Source of the DNA: Mauremys mutica
Taxonomy: Eukaryota; Chordata; Testudines; Geoemydidae
Length of the DNA: 64,000 bases
Reading direction: 5' to 3'
Assembly (NCBI RefSeq): GCF_020497125.1
Contig: NC_059072.1
Span: forward strand, 301,214,781-301,278,780
In this document: positions 1 to 42,870 of the stretch, one piece after another
Layout of the letters: each line of letters opens with the position of its first letter
Numbering within the stretch: position 1 is the first letter of the stretch
Notes under the pieces: model-generated
Database searches by the model: none
Told to the model about the DNA's origin: nothing
Seen by the model: only the letters and a program-made list of their open reading frames with translations
Position numbers and translations under genes: made by a program

Positions 1-209
1 ACTTAAGCACTTAGATTCAGAGACTGTTGAAGTGATAATCTCACTTTTAACAGCAGTAGCTTCTTTTGCTGGTGTAGAAAGAATATTTTCTTCCTTTGTT
101 CATAATGTGGAAAAGAAAAACAAGCTTCCCTACTTTTTTCAGGTCCCAAATGATTTCTCAATTTGGAATGAATTAGTCCAAACAGGAAAATGAAGGTGAA
201 GACGACTGA
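1..209 (+). pseudogene. hAT-family transposase C-terminus, internally inverted remnant
   Basis: The plus strand is open from position 2 and reads the hAT dimerisation start, with ASFAGVERIFSSF at about 59-97. After position 98 the plus frame stops resembling the family, but the minus strand of 99-178 reads FGLIHSKLRNHLGPEK and then KLVFLFHIMN, the normal continuation. From 179 the plus strand again fits, ending QENEGEDD and TGA at 207-209. So 99-178 is inverted relative to its flanks; the inverted segment is bordered by TTTG (95-98) and CAAA (179-182). One extra A in a run of six also breaks the frame at the EK codons. hAT transposases cut and paste DNA and dimerise through this region. It is a non-functional fossil, truncated by the window edge. 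The family call comes from motif recognition; the inversion is read directly. Confidence 0.75.
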
Positions 210-1374
210 GTTAGCTGCAGAAGCCAATATTTTAAGTTTCTCATGTTGACCTAGCTGACAGAGTTTTTAATTTTTGTTTTTTAAAAACAAAATTCATTAA
301 CTATTTTAGTTAAACAATTTTGACAGAAACAAACTTGATTTTAAAAAACGTGAATATTTAACTAAATTAAAAAATTCATATATTTGTCTTGTTAAAATGT
401 TATGTTTGCTGTTGAAGAAAAATTCAGAATACATAACGTTATTGTTTTATTTAACTAAAACAACTTAATTGTCTGTCTGGTGGTGATCTTCTCCTAATTC
501 TGATATAGCCGTAAAACTAATCTGAAAAGTTTTCAAAATAAATCACTTTAAAAATGTATAGTGTGTACCTTCTAAAAATGAAACTTCCATTTATTTCTTA
601 GTTGTGAAGAATATGTATTAACGTTATAACAACCAACAAGAATGCACTTTTATGTAGAAATCCATGATTAAATTGAGTCTTCCTGACTAGTGAGTTAAAT
701 CACGTTTTAAATGAAATCCACCCTGCTTCCAGCTTCTGATCCGATGCTTTAATCATAAGACCATTCTTCTTGCCCTAATTATCTAGAGCATAAATATATT
801 ACTATAACCTCTTGTAAAAATTGTTTCAGGTCACGTAATCTTAACTGCATCAAAGCAAGTCAAATGCCTTCTTGTTTGCTTGCAGAAGGACAAATAGAAA
901 ATACAAAGCAGCCAGGAATCAAATCACTTCTGTAATGCTGCGCTGAGCACTGTTAAGCTTCTGCCCTGATCTAAATTAGTCTCAGTGCACTGATTAACTT
1001 CTTAATTAAATGCAAAGCATCTTGCATCTGTATCACTTGTCACCTGTGACAGTCCAGAGTAATGAGCAGCTATGTCACCCTTGCCCTGCAGGCTCCGATG
1101 CCTCACAATGCCTTGCTGAAGGAGCTCTTCTTCTCTCCTCCCCTCCACCCCCTTCCAGCATGCAAGCCACGTGCTGAGTGTGTGCAAGTGCAGCCTGTCA
1201 GCCACATGTTACATACTTATTTAGTACATATTTTCTTGATTACATGCTGGCTCCCACCAGCTTTTGTTATACTGCAGGGTGATTCCAGCGTACCCCCAGT
1301 CTTAGATTCCCCTCCCCCCCCGAAATGTATGTGCTGTACAGCCCAGCCCTCTCCTGGACAATACAAGCTGTAGC

Positions 1375-3600
1375 CTTGATCACCTTGATCGATCAGTCTT
1401 TCAGCCCTCATATAGATTGCGCCCATCACAACACATCTTCTGTTCTTCTCACATCCTGGCCTTCCCTCTCCATGTGCAGCCATGTCTTTATACAATAAAA
1501 TCTTCCCATCTCTTTGGAGGTCAGCTGAGTGGTCATTTCAGTTCCCGTGGGTACCACTCAGCAACAGCTGCAGTCCATCGATTGTCAGTAAGCCTCGCTA
1601 TAGGCCCAGCCCATCGCATTTTACTATGCCTGCTCTCAGCGATGACATCCTGCACTCCACTGTATCTGATCACTTCATTGGGGACTTGGTCATGTATTGA
1701 AATTCCCAGAATTCTTCTTTCCATTGCCATCTCTGTGACAGACAGTTGCTGCTTCTCTGCCTTTGTCAGCGCCTATGTTTCATTGCCGTACAACATTGCT
1801 GGCAGTACTATTGCGCTGAAGATGCTGGTGCGTGTTGCCTTATTGGTGGCTTTTTTTTTTTTGGTTTGTTAGGTTTTTTTCTTTCTTTCTCTCTCTCCTC
1901 TTCTTCACTCCCCCCCTTTTGAGGAGATTACTGATAGAATTCAGTGCGTACCAACCTGCTTTTTTTCTTCGAGAGTTCACCTTCCTGATTGTGGTGCATA
2001 TTAATTTCTTGGCCCAAATAGACACACTGCTCAACTTCTTCTGTTTGTTCTTCTTTTTTGGACTTTTGGCAAGGTATCAGACTGGATAAATTTAGTTTTG
2101 GAGCGGTTAATTTTCAGTCCAACTTGACTGCTTTTTTTTTTTTGTTGAGTTCTCATGGCATTTTCTGTAGTTGAATAGTATTTTTGGCAATCAACACAAT
2201 ATCGTCTGCAAATCTGAGATGGTTTAACTGCTCTCCGTTGATGTTGATTCCACCCTTCCAATTCATCCGCCTCATTACCATTTCGAGACAGGCTGTGAAG
2301 AGTTTTGGTGAAACCGTGTCTTTTTTCACATCTTTCTTAACTGGGATGCGAAGTGGAGTATCAAATAGTTATATCTGTAGTGCAGTCAGAATTTGCATCC
2401 TTTAATAGTTTGATACAGTTTGTCAATGCCCTGCTCTGCAAAGGCTTCCCTTCGCTCTTTTCAGCCTTTCTTTCTCAGCTAATTTCACACATTGCCTCAA
2501 TTTATCAGTCAAGTTTTTATAATCTTCATCACAGTTATCTAGACTCCAGTCTTCCTTGGAAATGTTCACTTTCAAGATTGCCTTGTCAAATATTTTTGGC
2601 TGCTGTCTCCGATTTTCTAACGTTAGTGCTTTCTTCTCCACCTTTCCGTTGAAGTTGAGATCTGCTTTGAGCAAGCAGTGGTCACTACCGGTGTTAAATG
2701 GTGGTGCTACAGAGATGTCTTGTACAATGCGCCACTTATTGATCAGAATATAGTCAATCTCCTTTTTCTTCACATTGGGCGCAATCCATGTCCACCTCCT
2801 CTTGGCTGCCTTCTTAAACCAGGTGTTACCAATGAATGTTTCTTTCGTCTCCGCCAGAGTTGCCAGTTGCTCTCCTCATGGATTTTGTTCGCCAATGCCA
2901 TACTTACCATTGAACTTTTCACCTTCTTTCCCTCTTGGCGTTGAAATCTCCCATCACAATTGTATATGTGGATTTTTGAGCAAGGGTTTTGCTCAAGCTC
3001 TTGATCGAATTCTTCCACATCATCTTTGCTTGTGCTTGTGGGAACATAGAGCTGAATAATCTTCAGGGTGGTGTTCTTATTCAGGTGGTGGTGTAGCACT
3101 CTGATGTGCTATGACTTGAATTTGCAGGAGATGATTTTTTGAACACCATTCCTTATTGATGATGAAGCCAATTCTTCCAATGATTCTCACGCCTTTTCCT
3201 TTTCCCAACACTTTTGTCTCTCCATTTCACTTCCATCTCCTTTCTTTGTCATATTTCGCAGAGACCCAGGATGTCGCAGGCTGTCCTTGCCTTCTCCATC
3301 AGGTTGTTGATTGAATCGTCTCTCGTCAGTGTCCTGCAGTTATAGGTGCACACTGAGAGGGCAGTCCTTTTTCTGGCCTCTGAGGTTAACAGCCTTTCAT
3401 CGACCGAACTCCCCACCACTGTCATAAATAAGATCGAGGCGTACACAAGGAGTTGGGTCCCGTTTATTTGTGTTTTTTGCCATTTTTTCATCCACCCGTT
3501 GGCTATGCGGTCAGTGGTGCATTTACGTCCTCAGCTTAGCTAGCACCCAATCTCAAGAAGGACAGCTGTCCTCTCCCTGGGTTGGTAGTCTGACGCCTTA
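1375..3600 (-). mobile_element. RTE-type non-LTR retrotransposon, internally deleted
   Basis: Read on the minus strand from right to left. The 5' part encodes an endonuclease/exonuclease/phosphatase domain: LSVCTYNCRTL near 3350, and SDHCLLKADLNFNGKV near 2670 with the catalytic SDH. The reverse transcriptase part follows with LRFADDIVLIAKN; the FADD metal-binding box is at 2201-2212. The C-terminal part has ILGISIHDQVPNEVIR, SKMRWAGPIARLTDNRWT near 1600, and then a GRPPKRWED-like tail that is partly mutated. Between about 2400 and 2430 the reading jumps from the end of the endonuclease linker to just before the FADD block, so the first half of the RT palm is missing. Many frameshifts and stops are present. 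RTE elements move by target-primed reverse transcription. The clade assignment is from motif memory; Jockey- or I-like relatives were considered less fitting. Confidence 0.72.
2423..2773 (-). pseudogene. LINE endonuclease C-terminal segment
   Basis: A 116-codon open piece of the RTE ORF2. It begins KKKEIDYILINKWRIVQD, followed by the SDH catalytic triplet and the endonuclease-RT linker with several KR-rich stretches. It is the longest uninterrupted coding run left in this LINE and ends at the internal deletion near 2420. It is a fragment of the element above, not a separate gene. Confidence 0.6.
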
Positions 3601-4443
3601 ATGGCATGTTTGAACCTACTGAAGAATACACTCCGCTATTCTCGCTGTCAGACAAGCCAGGGTCACTGCTGCGCCACGTTGAGGTGTTGAATTAGGATTT
3701 TGCAGCAGTATACAAGCTATATACCATCTGTTTATTTCTTTAATAGAAATAATATACACATAGCTTGCCTCCCCAATGGAGTTTCCCAGACACCTCAGTT
3801 TAAACACACTGGATTAAATAAAACAATAGAACAGCAACCCCCCAAAATAGTGCTTCACAGCAAAGAGACAAACAGGAGAACTCCAAAGGGTAAAAAAAAA
3901 ACCCAACAGCAAGCACTGACAGAAGGAGCCTGAAATCAGTTTGATTACTTCCACTGCACTTAATGCTCTCTTTAGAGATTTTAAGTGAGTATAAGTAGTG
4001 AAGCATAATGGTTACAAGATAAAATGCTACTGATGCCTAACTTAACAAATTATGTTAAATTCAAAGCTAAATTTTTACCACGTTTCCTGCAGTCTTAATG
4101 ACCGAACTCTTTAGGTCAGGGCCCCTTCTCCAGTCCAACGGTTGCTTCCTTTATTCCTTCAGATGCAGTGAATTGATGGCCAGAGAGAGAGGAAGGGACC
4201 TAGGGGTGTTTGTCCATCCTTTTTATGGTTTCAGTCCCCTGCCCCCTTTGAAAAACATTTCCAGCTAGGTACCAGGAGAGAGACAATATTTGGGGATCAG
4301 TGTTCCCTGCTGCATTCTTCTCAACAATTTGAGCTTCCTTTGTTTTCCCTTCTAGCTTAATGACTCTGTTTACTGCTTAAATGCAAATTAAGCAGAATGC
4401 ACATTCCTTTGTTTAGGACAGACTTGTTTGGCATATGTTAATA

Positions 4444-4624
4444 CAATTGATCCTCAGGGTTACTAACACCAGAGTGATGAACTGACCAGTCAACCGCACA
4501 CCTCATTTGGAACTGGAAGTATGCTTTTTGAAAGAACAGTCATAACATTTTGTTCAGAGTTATGAACATTTCAGAGCTATGAACCATCTCCATCCCTGCA
4601 GTGTTCATAACTGAGGTTCTACTG
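4444..4624. mobile_element. Short mariner/Tigger-like TIR element
   Basis: The left end (CAATTGATCCTCAGGGTTA) and the reverse complement of the right end (CAGTAGAACCTCAGTTATG) are imperfect inverted repeats. Both sides are flanked by TA (4442-4443 and 4625-4626), the usual target duplication of Tc1/mariner elements. At 181 bp it has no coding capacity. The TIRs have several mismatches, so it is old. Confidence 0.5.
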
Positions 4625-4793
4625 TAACATCATACACTGAAATCTTAACTTCACATACAATGTTGCCACATATATTTTATCAGGACAGTATTGACCAGCA
4701 AATTGAGTTTTTTGTTTTGTTTGTTTTTTTTCAAATGATGCCTTAGAAGGCATACTATTTATAAAGATGATTACAGTAGTGTGTAGATTGTGA

Positions 4794-34423
<29,630 letters not shown>

Positions 34424-36831
34424 GTAAATTTTAGTATTTATTCAGTTTTCATATAATCTGCTGTACTAATTTAAGTTGTAAGTGTATTATATAGATTCCT
34501 CTGGAATTTACAAATGACTGTAATTCAGCAATCTCCTACTTAATAGTTAGTGTGCTGCTTTCACTACAGATTTACTAGGTGATTACTCATCACGTAGTAA
34601 TATGTACACATCTGTATTAAATTTGATGACTTTGGTATTGTCAGAATCAGATACAAATATGTACAGAAGTTTGACAAGTCAAGGATAAATGTATTCTACT
34701 AAAATGTCCTGGGATGCAAATGTGACAGGGTTGTTTCAATTTGTGGTTTATGATGTCACAAGAAATCTTTATTATAAAATCAACAACTGGTAACAGTTCT
34801 GAATCGTGGTAATACAGTATTGTATGCTACAGAGATATTTGTTCCATATGTCAGTTTCTGTCTAAAGTTTGTGTAGTATTACATTTGAGCAGGTCTAAAA
34901 TTTCAAGGTATGTTACAGTTCTGTTTTGTACTAAAACTGCTTTTCCAGATGTAATTATTGGTTTTAAAGTGGTGTGTGTGTGTGTATATACACATACAAA
35001 CTGTACATGTACAAAATGTATTCAACAATACATTATAATGCAGTTTGTATGAAAAATTTTACATAGTGAAGTTGAACTTAAACTGTGTGATTTTAAAAAC
35101 TTTAATTTGTCTTTTTTGAGTTGTAAAAAAGCAATTAAGAGGTTTTTTCACCTTGATTTTTGCAACTATATGAATCCAAAAGTTTGAGATGTTCAGGAAT
35201 ATTGATATGGATTACATGAATTGTAATAGAGAAAGTTCTTCACCGAGGATGGGCAAAATTAGGTAGGGTGGGAAGTGCTCAGAGTACACTGTGTAGTAAT
35301 GAGAGGAAAGGGCTAGTCACTGCTTCCACTGTGGCATGTTTTTACCTGAGAAATTTTCTTGCCACCAGTCAAGTTGGGAACATGAAATCAAAACTTTTAA
35401 GATTGCCAGCTTATTCAGAGGGACTAACCAATAATTTGTATGCAGAGACAGAGGCAATTATCAAATTTATATGGCTTAGTAAAGGAACACAGGATTTACA
35501 TTTGTGAAAATACTTAATTTTTTTTTCACTGGAAGGGGGTGGGGTGGGGTTTCTTCATGTTTTTTATTTTTTGTGTTTCACTCACTCATTGATGTTTATG
35601 GAAATACCATATCTGAAAGGGGTTTGAAACAAGAAAATTGGCTCTAACTTCAGTCTGAATAATTTTTAACTATTTTGAAATTAAAAGTGAAGTGATGAAT
35701 GTCAAGGATGTTGTTATCCCTGTCACAACTTTCTAGAAGCTCAGGGTGGGAGGAATAGTTACTTATGTTTTGAGGGAGGGGCATGTCTCCTTGGTAGAAT
35801 CAACTATCACTGGATATTGGAACCTGTGTTGTGAATTGATTATGGGGACTTGATTTGAAAGAATCTTGCACAGGGCCTGGTAATACATGATTCTAGGAAA
35901 AACTAAAATCAACATTGATTATTAATAGAAGATGGTTTGTTGATTGTGTGAAATTACCCTGTAATGGCTACAAGCATCTGTACTGGGGGAAAATACACTT
36001 CTACTCAACGCGACAAATTCCGTGTGTAGGAAAAGAAAGATGTGAAGTATTGTGCCCAAGTTGTGAAGATGCCACACACAAATGCAGAGAATTATGACTT
36101 TGGTGTTTGATCAGACCATGAAAATAAAGATTATAACTTCTCAGGTACAGTAACATGAAATCTTTGACATAAAAACATGTAACACGGTCCTGAAGTACGT
36201 CATAGATGTTGGACTATTCTGTCACAGCTGTCATTCAGTTTCATGATTGGTTGGTTGGTAGGAAAAGGATTGATTTCCAAGTCTCCCATTGATACAGTGG
36301 AACTCCCTGGAAGGTTTTGTGTCTCTGCATCCATATCATATATGTAGAAATTAACACAGCAGGAGAACTTTGATCAAAATATACCAATAATTTTGTATTA
36401 AAAGGGAGTCAACAGAGAGATATTAAAGTTTAAACATGAGATTTGAGAGAGAAGACATTGTAGGCTGATAACACTACTGTTGCAGTTTCAGGGGAAATGT
36501 GCTTGTTCTAAATTTAGAACAAAGACCTTGAAGGACAAAATCAAGTAAACAAAACAAACTCAGGAAAGCTATGGAACCTATTCCTACTTATTCAACTTAA
36601 CCTTTGCATTTGGGATCAGTGTTATTGGTTGAGTCCTGGGTGGGAAGAAGAGTTTGAATTGTGGCTCATGAAATTTAATCCTGTGTACATTCCTTCCCTT
36701 CTGCAAATGTGGGTGCGGAAGTAGTTTGCAGCAGTTCACGGCATTAAAATGGTGAAAAATTGTGAAAGTAAAATATCAGGCGATAGAACTTTTGAGTTCA
36801 GAATTTTGTACATGTTAAAAGACCTCCACTC

Positions 36832-36853
36832 TTTTTTTTTTTTTTTTTTTTTT
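36832..36853. repeat. Poly(T) run
   Basis: About 22 T in a row with no attached SINE or LINE body recognised; it may be the tail of a very old minus-strand retroelement or simple slippage. Confidence 0.85.
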
Positions 36854-38590
36854 GGTAAGCTGAGCATCAAGTAAGCACATTTTAATACGTTATGATTGGT
36901 TTGGTCAAAACCTCTTAATAGCTCAGGTGCTGAAAAAGTAAATTGATACATGTTTAAATATCTAAGAGTAGATACAAGAGTGGTAGGCCTAAGTGAATAG
37001 ATTTGTGGACCCAAATATTGTGTTTTTGTGTTTAACTTACAAAATTAAAGGCTTTTCATTTTTATTAAAATGTGTTCCTCTTTATGTTTAGGGAATAAAT
37101 GCTGGCAAAGCAAATCACCTAGTATGTATTTTTCATTTCATTTCATAGACGCTTTGTGAGTTTTCTAATGTGTTTATTTTAGGGAAAAATGTGTGGCTAT
37201 GGGGAGGGTGTGTCAATGTCAGATATTTCAGAGGATGGTGTGTATAAAATGCATAGTAAATCTAATTCAGCAACCGGAGTAAGGTAATTTCCCTGACAGT
37301 ATGATACTGATCATCTTATGCTTGTATAATGTTATCTTGAAATTAGAAATGTTCAAGATGGATTAGTCCTGTTCTTTCCTCCTTCTACTACCTGATAGTA
37401 CCCTACAGCAGATTGTCTGAACAGTGCTTTATACAGTCCAGTATTAAATGCCCCAAGTGATGGGGCTTCTACACATCCTAGTGCCCGATCTAAGCTTTCT
37501 TTGATTTTTTTTAAGGCTATACTTAAAAAAAAAAAAAATGTTCCTGGTTGCATTCCTTGCATTGTACCACATGAAATGTTTCTCCATCCTTGGTGTTCAG
37601 AGTCCTAGTACCCATGAAAGGATTTATTTAATACCAGCCCAGACTGTACCTCTAAGCAGAAACTGCAGCACTTCCCAAGACTCTTTTGGGTACCTGTGTA
37701 CCATTTAGCTAGCATCTGTTTTCTCTTCCGCAAGGAGAGAGTCGGTCAGCAATTTGTCCCTCATTGCTGACGCTTGCTTTTAAACAAAATACTGTTCTTG
37801 TAATAGAAGAAAAAGTTGAATGACGGATAAAACTAAAGCAATCTGTAAAACTTCTCAGTGATTAGTGCTGAATACAATCGAGATATGAAAAAATGTTTTC
37901 CATAATAGACTACAAAATGAATATTCCCAGTTTAAGAAGCTTCTCTGTCATTGTGCACTCTTGTAGCATTTCTTAAGATGGGAAGACTTTGGCAAATAAG
38001 TGAAATTTATAGCATGTTTTGAAAATGGTTAGATTTTGCCTCAGTCTTATTTCCTGTAGCTTGTTCCACAGTAGAATTACCTTAAATGAATGCTCCTGGC
38101 TCTCGAAAGCTTTTTGGGGGATTTTTTACCTGCGTTATTCTGGAATAGCACAGAAAATCATAGAATAGATGAAGTGGTTATCTTTAACGTATCCTGGTCC
38201 TGAACTGTTCATAGCCTTGTAAGACTGGGGCCTTGAATTGACATTGGAAGTGAACTGGGAATCAGTGGACAGTGCAGAGCACCGGTGTTCTGTTCTCTGT
38301 GGCTTATCCCAATGAAAACTGGGCTATCAAACTGAAGCTTCTGTGTTGCTTCTACCTGCGTTGCTTCTACCTGCGTTCTCTGATACATGGATTACATTAA
38401 TTTACGCAGCCTGGAAATGACACATGCATAGGTCACTCTGGCCAGATCTTCTGCCAAAAGAAAGGAGAAAGGATCATAGTCTCCTAGCATGGTGAAATAA
38501 AAAATGTACTGTGCTAGGCCTTTTCTAACAAGGTCAGATGTTTTAGGTCAAAATCAGAAATGGATGTAGTTGTTTTATTTGTAGTTCATT

Positions 38591-38762
38591 GCTTGGTCTA
38601 CACTTAAGCTGTATGTCAGTGTAGCTGTATCAGTCTAGGATGTGAAAAAACATACCCCTGAGTGACTTAGCTATGCCAACAAAACCTCCATGTAGACACA
38701 GATTTGTCAGCTCAGCTAGCATTGTTGGGAGAAGTGGTGTTCCGTAGTGTAGATATAGCCCA
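38591..38762. mobile_element. MITE-like element
   Basis: Left GGTCTACACTTAAGCTG and right AGTGTAGATATAGCCC are inverted, sharing the TCTACACT core with the Harbinger ends. Inside, GTGAAAAAACATACCCCTGA resembles the hairpin tip of the MITE at 18377-18679. Confidence 0.5.
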
Positions 38763-39212
38763 TATCTACTACTTTACTCTTCCCCACTCCCAAGTTTACA
38801 CTATCAAGAAGGCAAGGACAGAGACCTTTTTAAGTCCCTATGCCATTTTAGGAAGGGGACTTTCCTTTATTTAATGGTGGTCTGGTCGTCTTTTTTTTCT
38901 TTCCAGAGGACCCTCTGGTCTCCAGTTAGCTCATGATATTACTTCAGTGCACATCTGATGGTACTAGTCTGGGCATGTGAGAGCATTTCTTTTCCTCTTC
39001 CAGGCGTTTTGTCTGAACAGAAACCTGCAGTTTCTCCCTAAAGTAGCTTTACTGCAAATTTCAGGTGAATAAGAATATATAAGAATGGATCTCTCCATAC
39101 ATGTCCAGGCGTAGCTGCTTATTACAATACCCTTTAAATGTGTCTTCTCTCTGCAGGTTCCCCCCCCCCATTATCAGAGGAGTAGTCGTGGTAATCTGTA
39201 TCCACAAAAACG

Positions 39213-39300
39213 ATGAGGAGTCCGGTGGCACCTTAAAGACTAACCGATTTATTTGAGCATAAGGTTTCGTGGGTAAAAAACCCACTTCTTCAGATGCATG
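39213..39300. repeat. Interspersed repeat, copy A
   Basis: GGTGGCACCTTAAAGACTAAC and GTTTCGTGGGTAAAAAACCC parallel the copy at 47875-48003. The class is unknown to me, though the phrase is common in reptile genomes from memory. Confidence 0.65.
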
Positions 39301-41649
39301 AAGACACTCAGTTAGATACTGTCTTATCTTATGCTCCCCTTATGAAGCAGTCCCTCCAGTTCCCTAATAAATGAGTTCAAAGAACACAGTCTAGTACTAA
39401 GATGCCCAGAAATTGACATAGTATTTCAGGTGCTGCTTCACCAGAATTTACTAAAGGCACAATCTCTTGTGCTCATTGATGCAGTTCTTCTATATAAGCA
39501 GCCCAAAATTGCATTAATTAATTTTTGCCCACCATATCACATAGAGCACTTGTTTTATTTCCCCTGGCATTTCCCCTGATCTCTTGGTATTACTACTTTC
39601 TAGGATTCTCCAAGTTTTAGAAGGGGAAGACACTTGAGTGTTGGGGGGCTGGGGGGTGGAGAGGGCGTGACAGAACTGGCTGCTAGTTTGGCACATTGCA
39701 TATATTGTATGGCATTGCCTAAACCAGTCATGTATAAATATAATCTAGATCTTTTCTGAAAGGATATAACTAATTCAGAACTCTTCAATGGATGTGTAGT
39801 TTAAACACTACCTTCTAAGATGCATTGCCTAACTTCTTCTTGTTTTCTAGTTTTAAATTTCTCTGAGCCATAATCGTTTAGGTGGTGTGGGGTCTATTTC
39901 TAGATTTCAGCATAAAATAAAAACACAGACTGTGTGGAAAAGTTACCCTGAGTCTCTTAGTACAAGGCGTAATAAGGTGCTGTCTTTGATTTCTCTTCCA
40001 ACTTGTAGGGACTTTCAAATCTTCTACTTGATGACAGTGGACTGTTTGGCAATATAAATTAATACTAAAAAAAAGCCTCACTGAGAGAGAGGCGTAAACT
40101 ACTATGTAACTTAAGATCCTGCCTCAGGCATCCAAATGAAAATCCTTGACTTCCATACTGAAATTTTAAACCATTTATCTTCATGGGAATTAAGCAAATC
40201 TTGACTACAACTGAATGGAAGAAGTTAGACCAATGTCTTGAATAAAATCCTTTTCTACAATTCTTCACTGAGTCTTAGGTGCTGTTAATCAGTAGCTTAT
40301 AGGTGCTTAATTCAGCTAAGCAAATAGTACCTCTTGTTTAAAATGTAGTCACATTTGGTTTATTAAAATGATCAAAGCCAGTTAAGGGATTTAGACCGTT
40401 TCCATTTCTCAACGATCTCTTTTCAATCTTATAGCAATTATTTCTTATAATTAATTCCAAGATTACTTATTTCCCTTTTTTAATTATATTGAACATAACG
40501 TGCTGTTAATAACTAATCCATTCAGTTAATACATTGTGTTGTAGATGATACAAAACCCTCTCATTTTAGTCTTGTCATTCTATGTCCATCAGTGCTCTTT
40601 GTTTAGGCTTCACTAAACCTGGAGTTGGACAGAGTCAAAATTCCTACTCAACTTTACTGCACGACTAAACGTTTTTATTCAGTCTCTGCAGTGCCACAGC
40701 GAACCAAAAGAGCTTTATAAAGGTTAATCTCTAACCCATGTAATTCAATAACTGAACCTTCTATTCATAAGTGTTTACATAGGTTGAAGGGTTACAACAG
40801 ATAAGCCGTATATAGTCTGTTTTTAATTACAGTATTGTTATCAAGATGCCCTTCATGTTATCAGGAAGGCTGAGAGGAAGAATACAGTACATAAGTAGAT
40901 TCCATTATCCTGCTCTTGGGAACATAGTTTTGTCCCTTATCTGTTACGGATTTTCTTGTTCTGTCTGTTTGAATACCTACCATTTGGTCCCTCACTGAGG
41001 GTTAATTAGCTACCTTGCATAAAGAATCCTGTAGTTAAAGACAGTAGTCTCTTTTTTGTTACTTAAACATTAGTTATATTTTTCCTTTTCTTGAAACTTT
41101 AAACTTCTCTCTAACCTCAAATGATGAGGTTGGTACTCAGCAAAAACTACTAAGGTATGGAAATGCAATTTCTTCCTATGTCAGAGAAACACTTTCAAGA
41201 GATTGATTAATTAAAACAGTACTTGAAGTAATTGTCATATTATGGGTGTCTCTAGGTCCACTAACCCTGGACTTATGTTGCAGTGTAAAGTCAGTGAACC
41301 GTGGTTTTGTGAACCCAGGGCTTGAGTGTCTACGGTGGTTGCTGACACCTAGACTGAATTTTTGAACCAGAGCTCCAGCATCCATAACTCCAGTACACAG
41401 GCCTGAGTCTGTCCAATCATATCCAAGACTTCCTACCTTCCTGTTGAAATGTGACTGCTCTAGCCATTTGTGGTGCAGTGTGAGAAAATTTGACTGTCCA
41501 CCCCGAATGTCACAGGAAGTTTGAGCAGCCTGCTGACCCATCTTGAGCCATCCTTTTGGTCGATAGGCTTCCAGCAACCAGAGTCAGCTATGTGGAGGAG
41601 TCACCATTTGAAGAACTCTCACTTGCACTTTCACTCCTGTTTTAAGGAG

Positions 41650-42870
41650 ATAGGAAGAGCTTCTGTGAGATGCTGGTGGACATTCTGGTGGCCTTTTCTG
41701 ACCAACCAAAGGCAACTGACAGAACTAATGACAGAGGAAGAGGAGGAAGACACAGACATGGTAAACTCAAACTGGCTGGCTGATGCTGCTCATGACACTT
41801 TGTATGGCCACTGATACCCCCAATGTAGCACTGCTGGAGAAAGACCAAAAGCACAGACTAGTGGGACCACATCGTCATGCATAGGATGACCAGCAGAGAG
41901 TCCAGAACTTTTGCATGAAGAAAACTAAATTTCTGGAGCTTTGTGAGCATGTTGCCTTGACCATCCAGCTTTGAGGTATGAGGGTGGCTGTGCCAGTTTA
42001 GAAGTGGGTTGCTATAACCGTGTGGAAGATGGCTATCCGAGACTGCTATAGGTCCATTGTCAACCAGTTTAGTGTTGGAAAGTTGCTTGTGGGTAAAGTG
42101 GTGGCAGAGGTTTGAGGCAATTGGTCATGTGATTTACTCAAAGGCAGTAGCATAAAAGATACTCCTGAAGTAATTACTGGCTTTGAGAGAATGGGGTTTC
42201 TAAATTGCACCAGGTCCATTGTTTGTTTGCCTTCAAGGCGCACCAGTACATAAACCAGAAAGCGTACTATTCCACTGTTATGCAGGCCCGTGTAGACCAC
42301 AGAAGCCAATTTATGAACATTAACATGGGCTGTACTGGAAAAGTTCATGATGCCAGGATTTTCTGCCAGTTGAGAGTCTACATTCAAGGACCTGCTGGGA
42401 CACTGTTCCTACCAAATGACATTGTCATAAATGGAGTTACTGTTCCCACTGTTGTTGGGGATTTTGCCTGCCTCCTTTTGCCTTGGTGTATGAAACCATA
42501 TCCTGATCTCAGAGACCCTGGCAAAAGATTTAATTACCCTCCCAGTAGGTGTAAAATGGTGGTCGAATGTGCATTTGACAGATTGAAATCCTGCTGGCAT
42601 TGTTTGCAGACCCTATTTGGATTCCAGTGTAATCAATGCTCTTTGCATTACTGTGGCTTGCTGTACTCTTCACAATCTTTGTGACACTAAAGGTGAGCCA
42701 TTTTGCCCCAAATGGAACTGACAGCGATGGTCTGCTGAAGCAGTACTCTCAACCAGAAAGTGCAGCTACTGGAGCTGGATGCACCTAGGCATCAGAAATT
42801 AGGGATGCACTGTGCTCCTCCAATTTTACCACTGGCCCATGCAAGTCTGTGAAGATGATGGTACTTTTAT
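41650..42870 (+). pseudogene. Harbinger transposase, degraded
   Basis: The 42205-42684 frame aligns with the C-terminal half of the Harbinger transposase: HQYINQKAYYSTVMQARVDH, GCTGKVHDARIF, VVGDFACLLLPWCMKPYPD (second catalytic Asp) and RCKMVVECAFDRLKSCW (catalytic Glu). The first Asp region (AIDGTH) is lost to frame changes near 42215. The N-terminal half (about 41650-42200) has many stops. It cannot make active enzyme. Confidence 0.75.

Noticed and set aside
3..227. Minus-strand ORF as an intact antisense hAT gene
   Set aside because: It reads family-like sequence only within the inverted 99-178 block; outside it the family sequence is on +, so it is an inversion product, not a gene.
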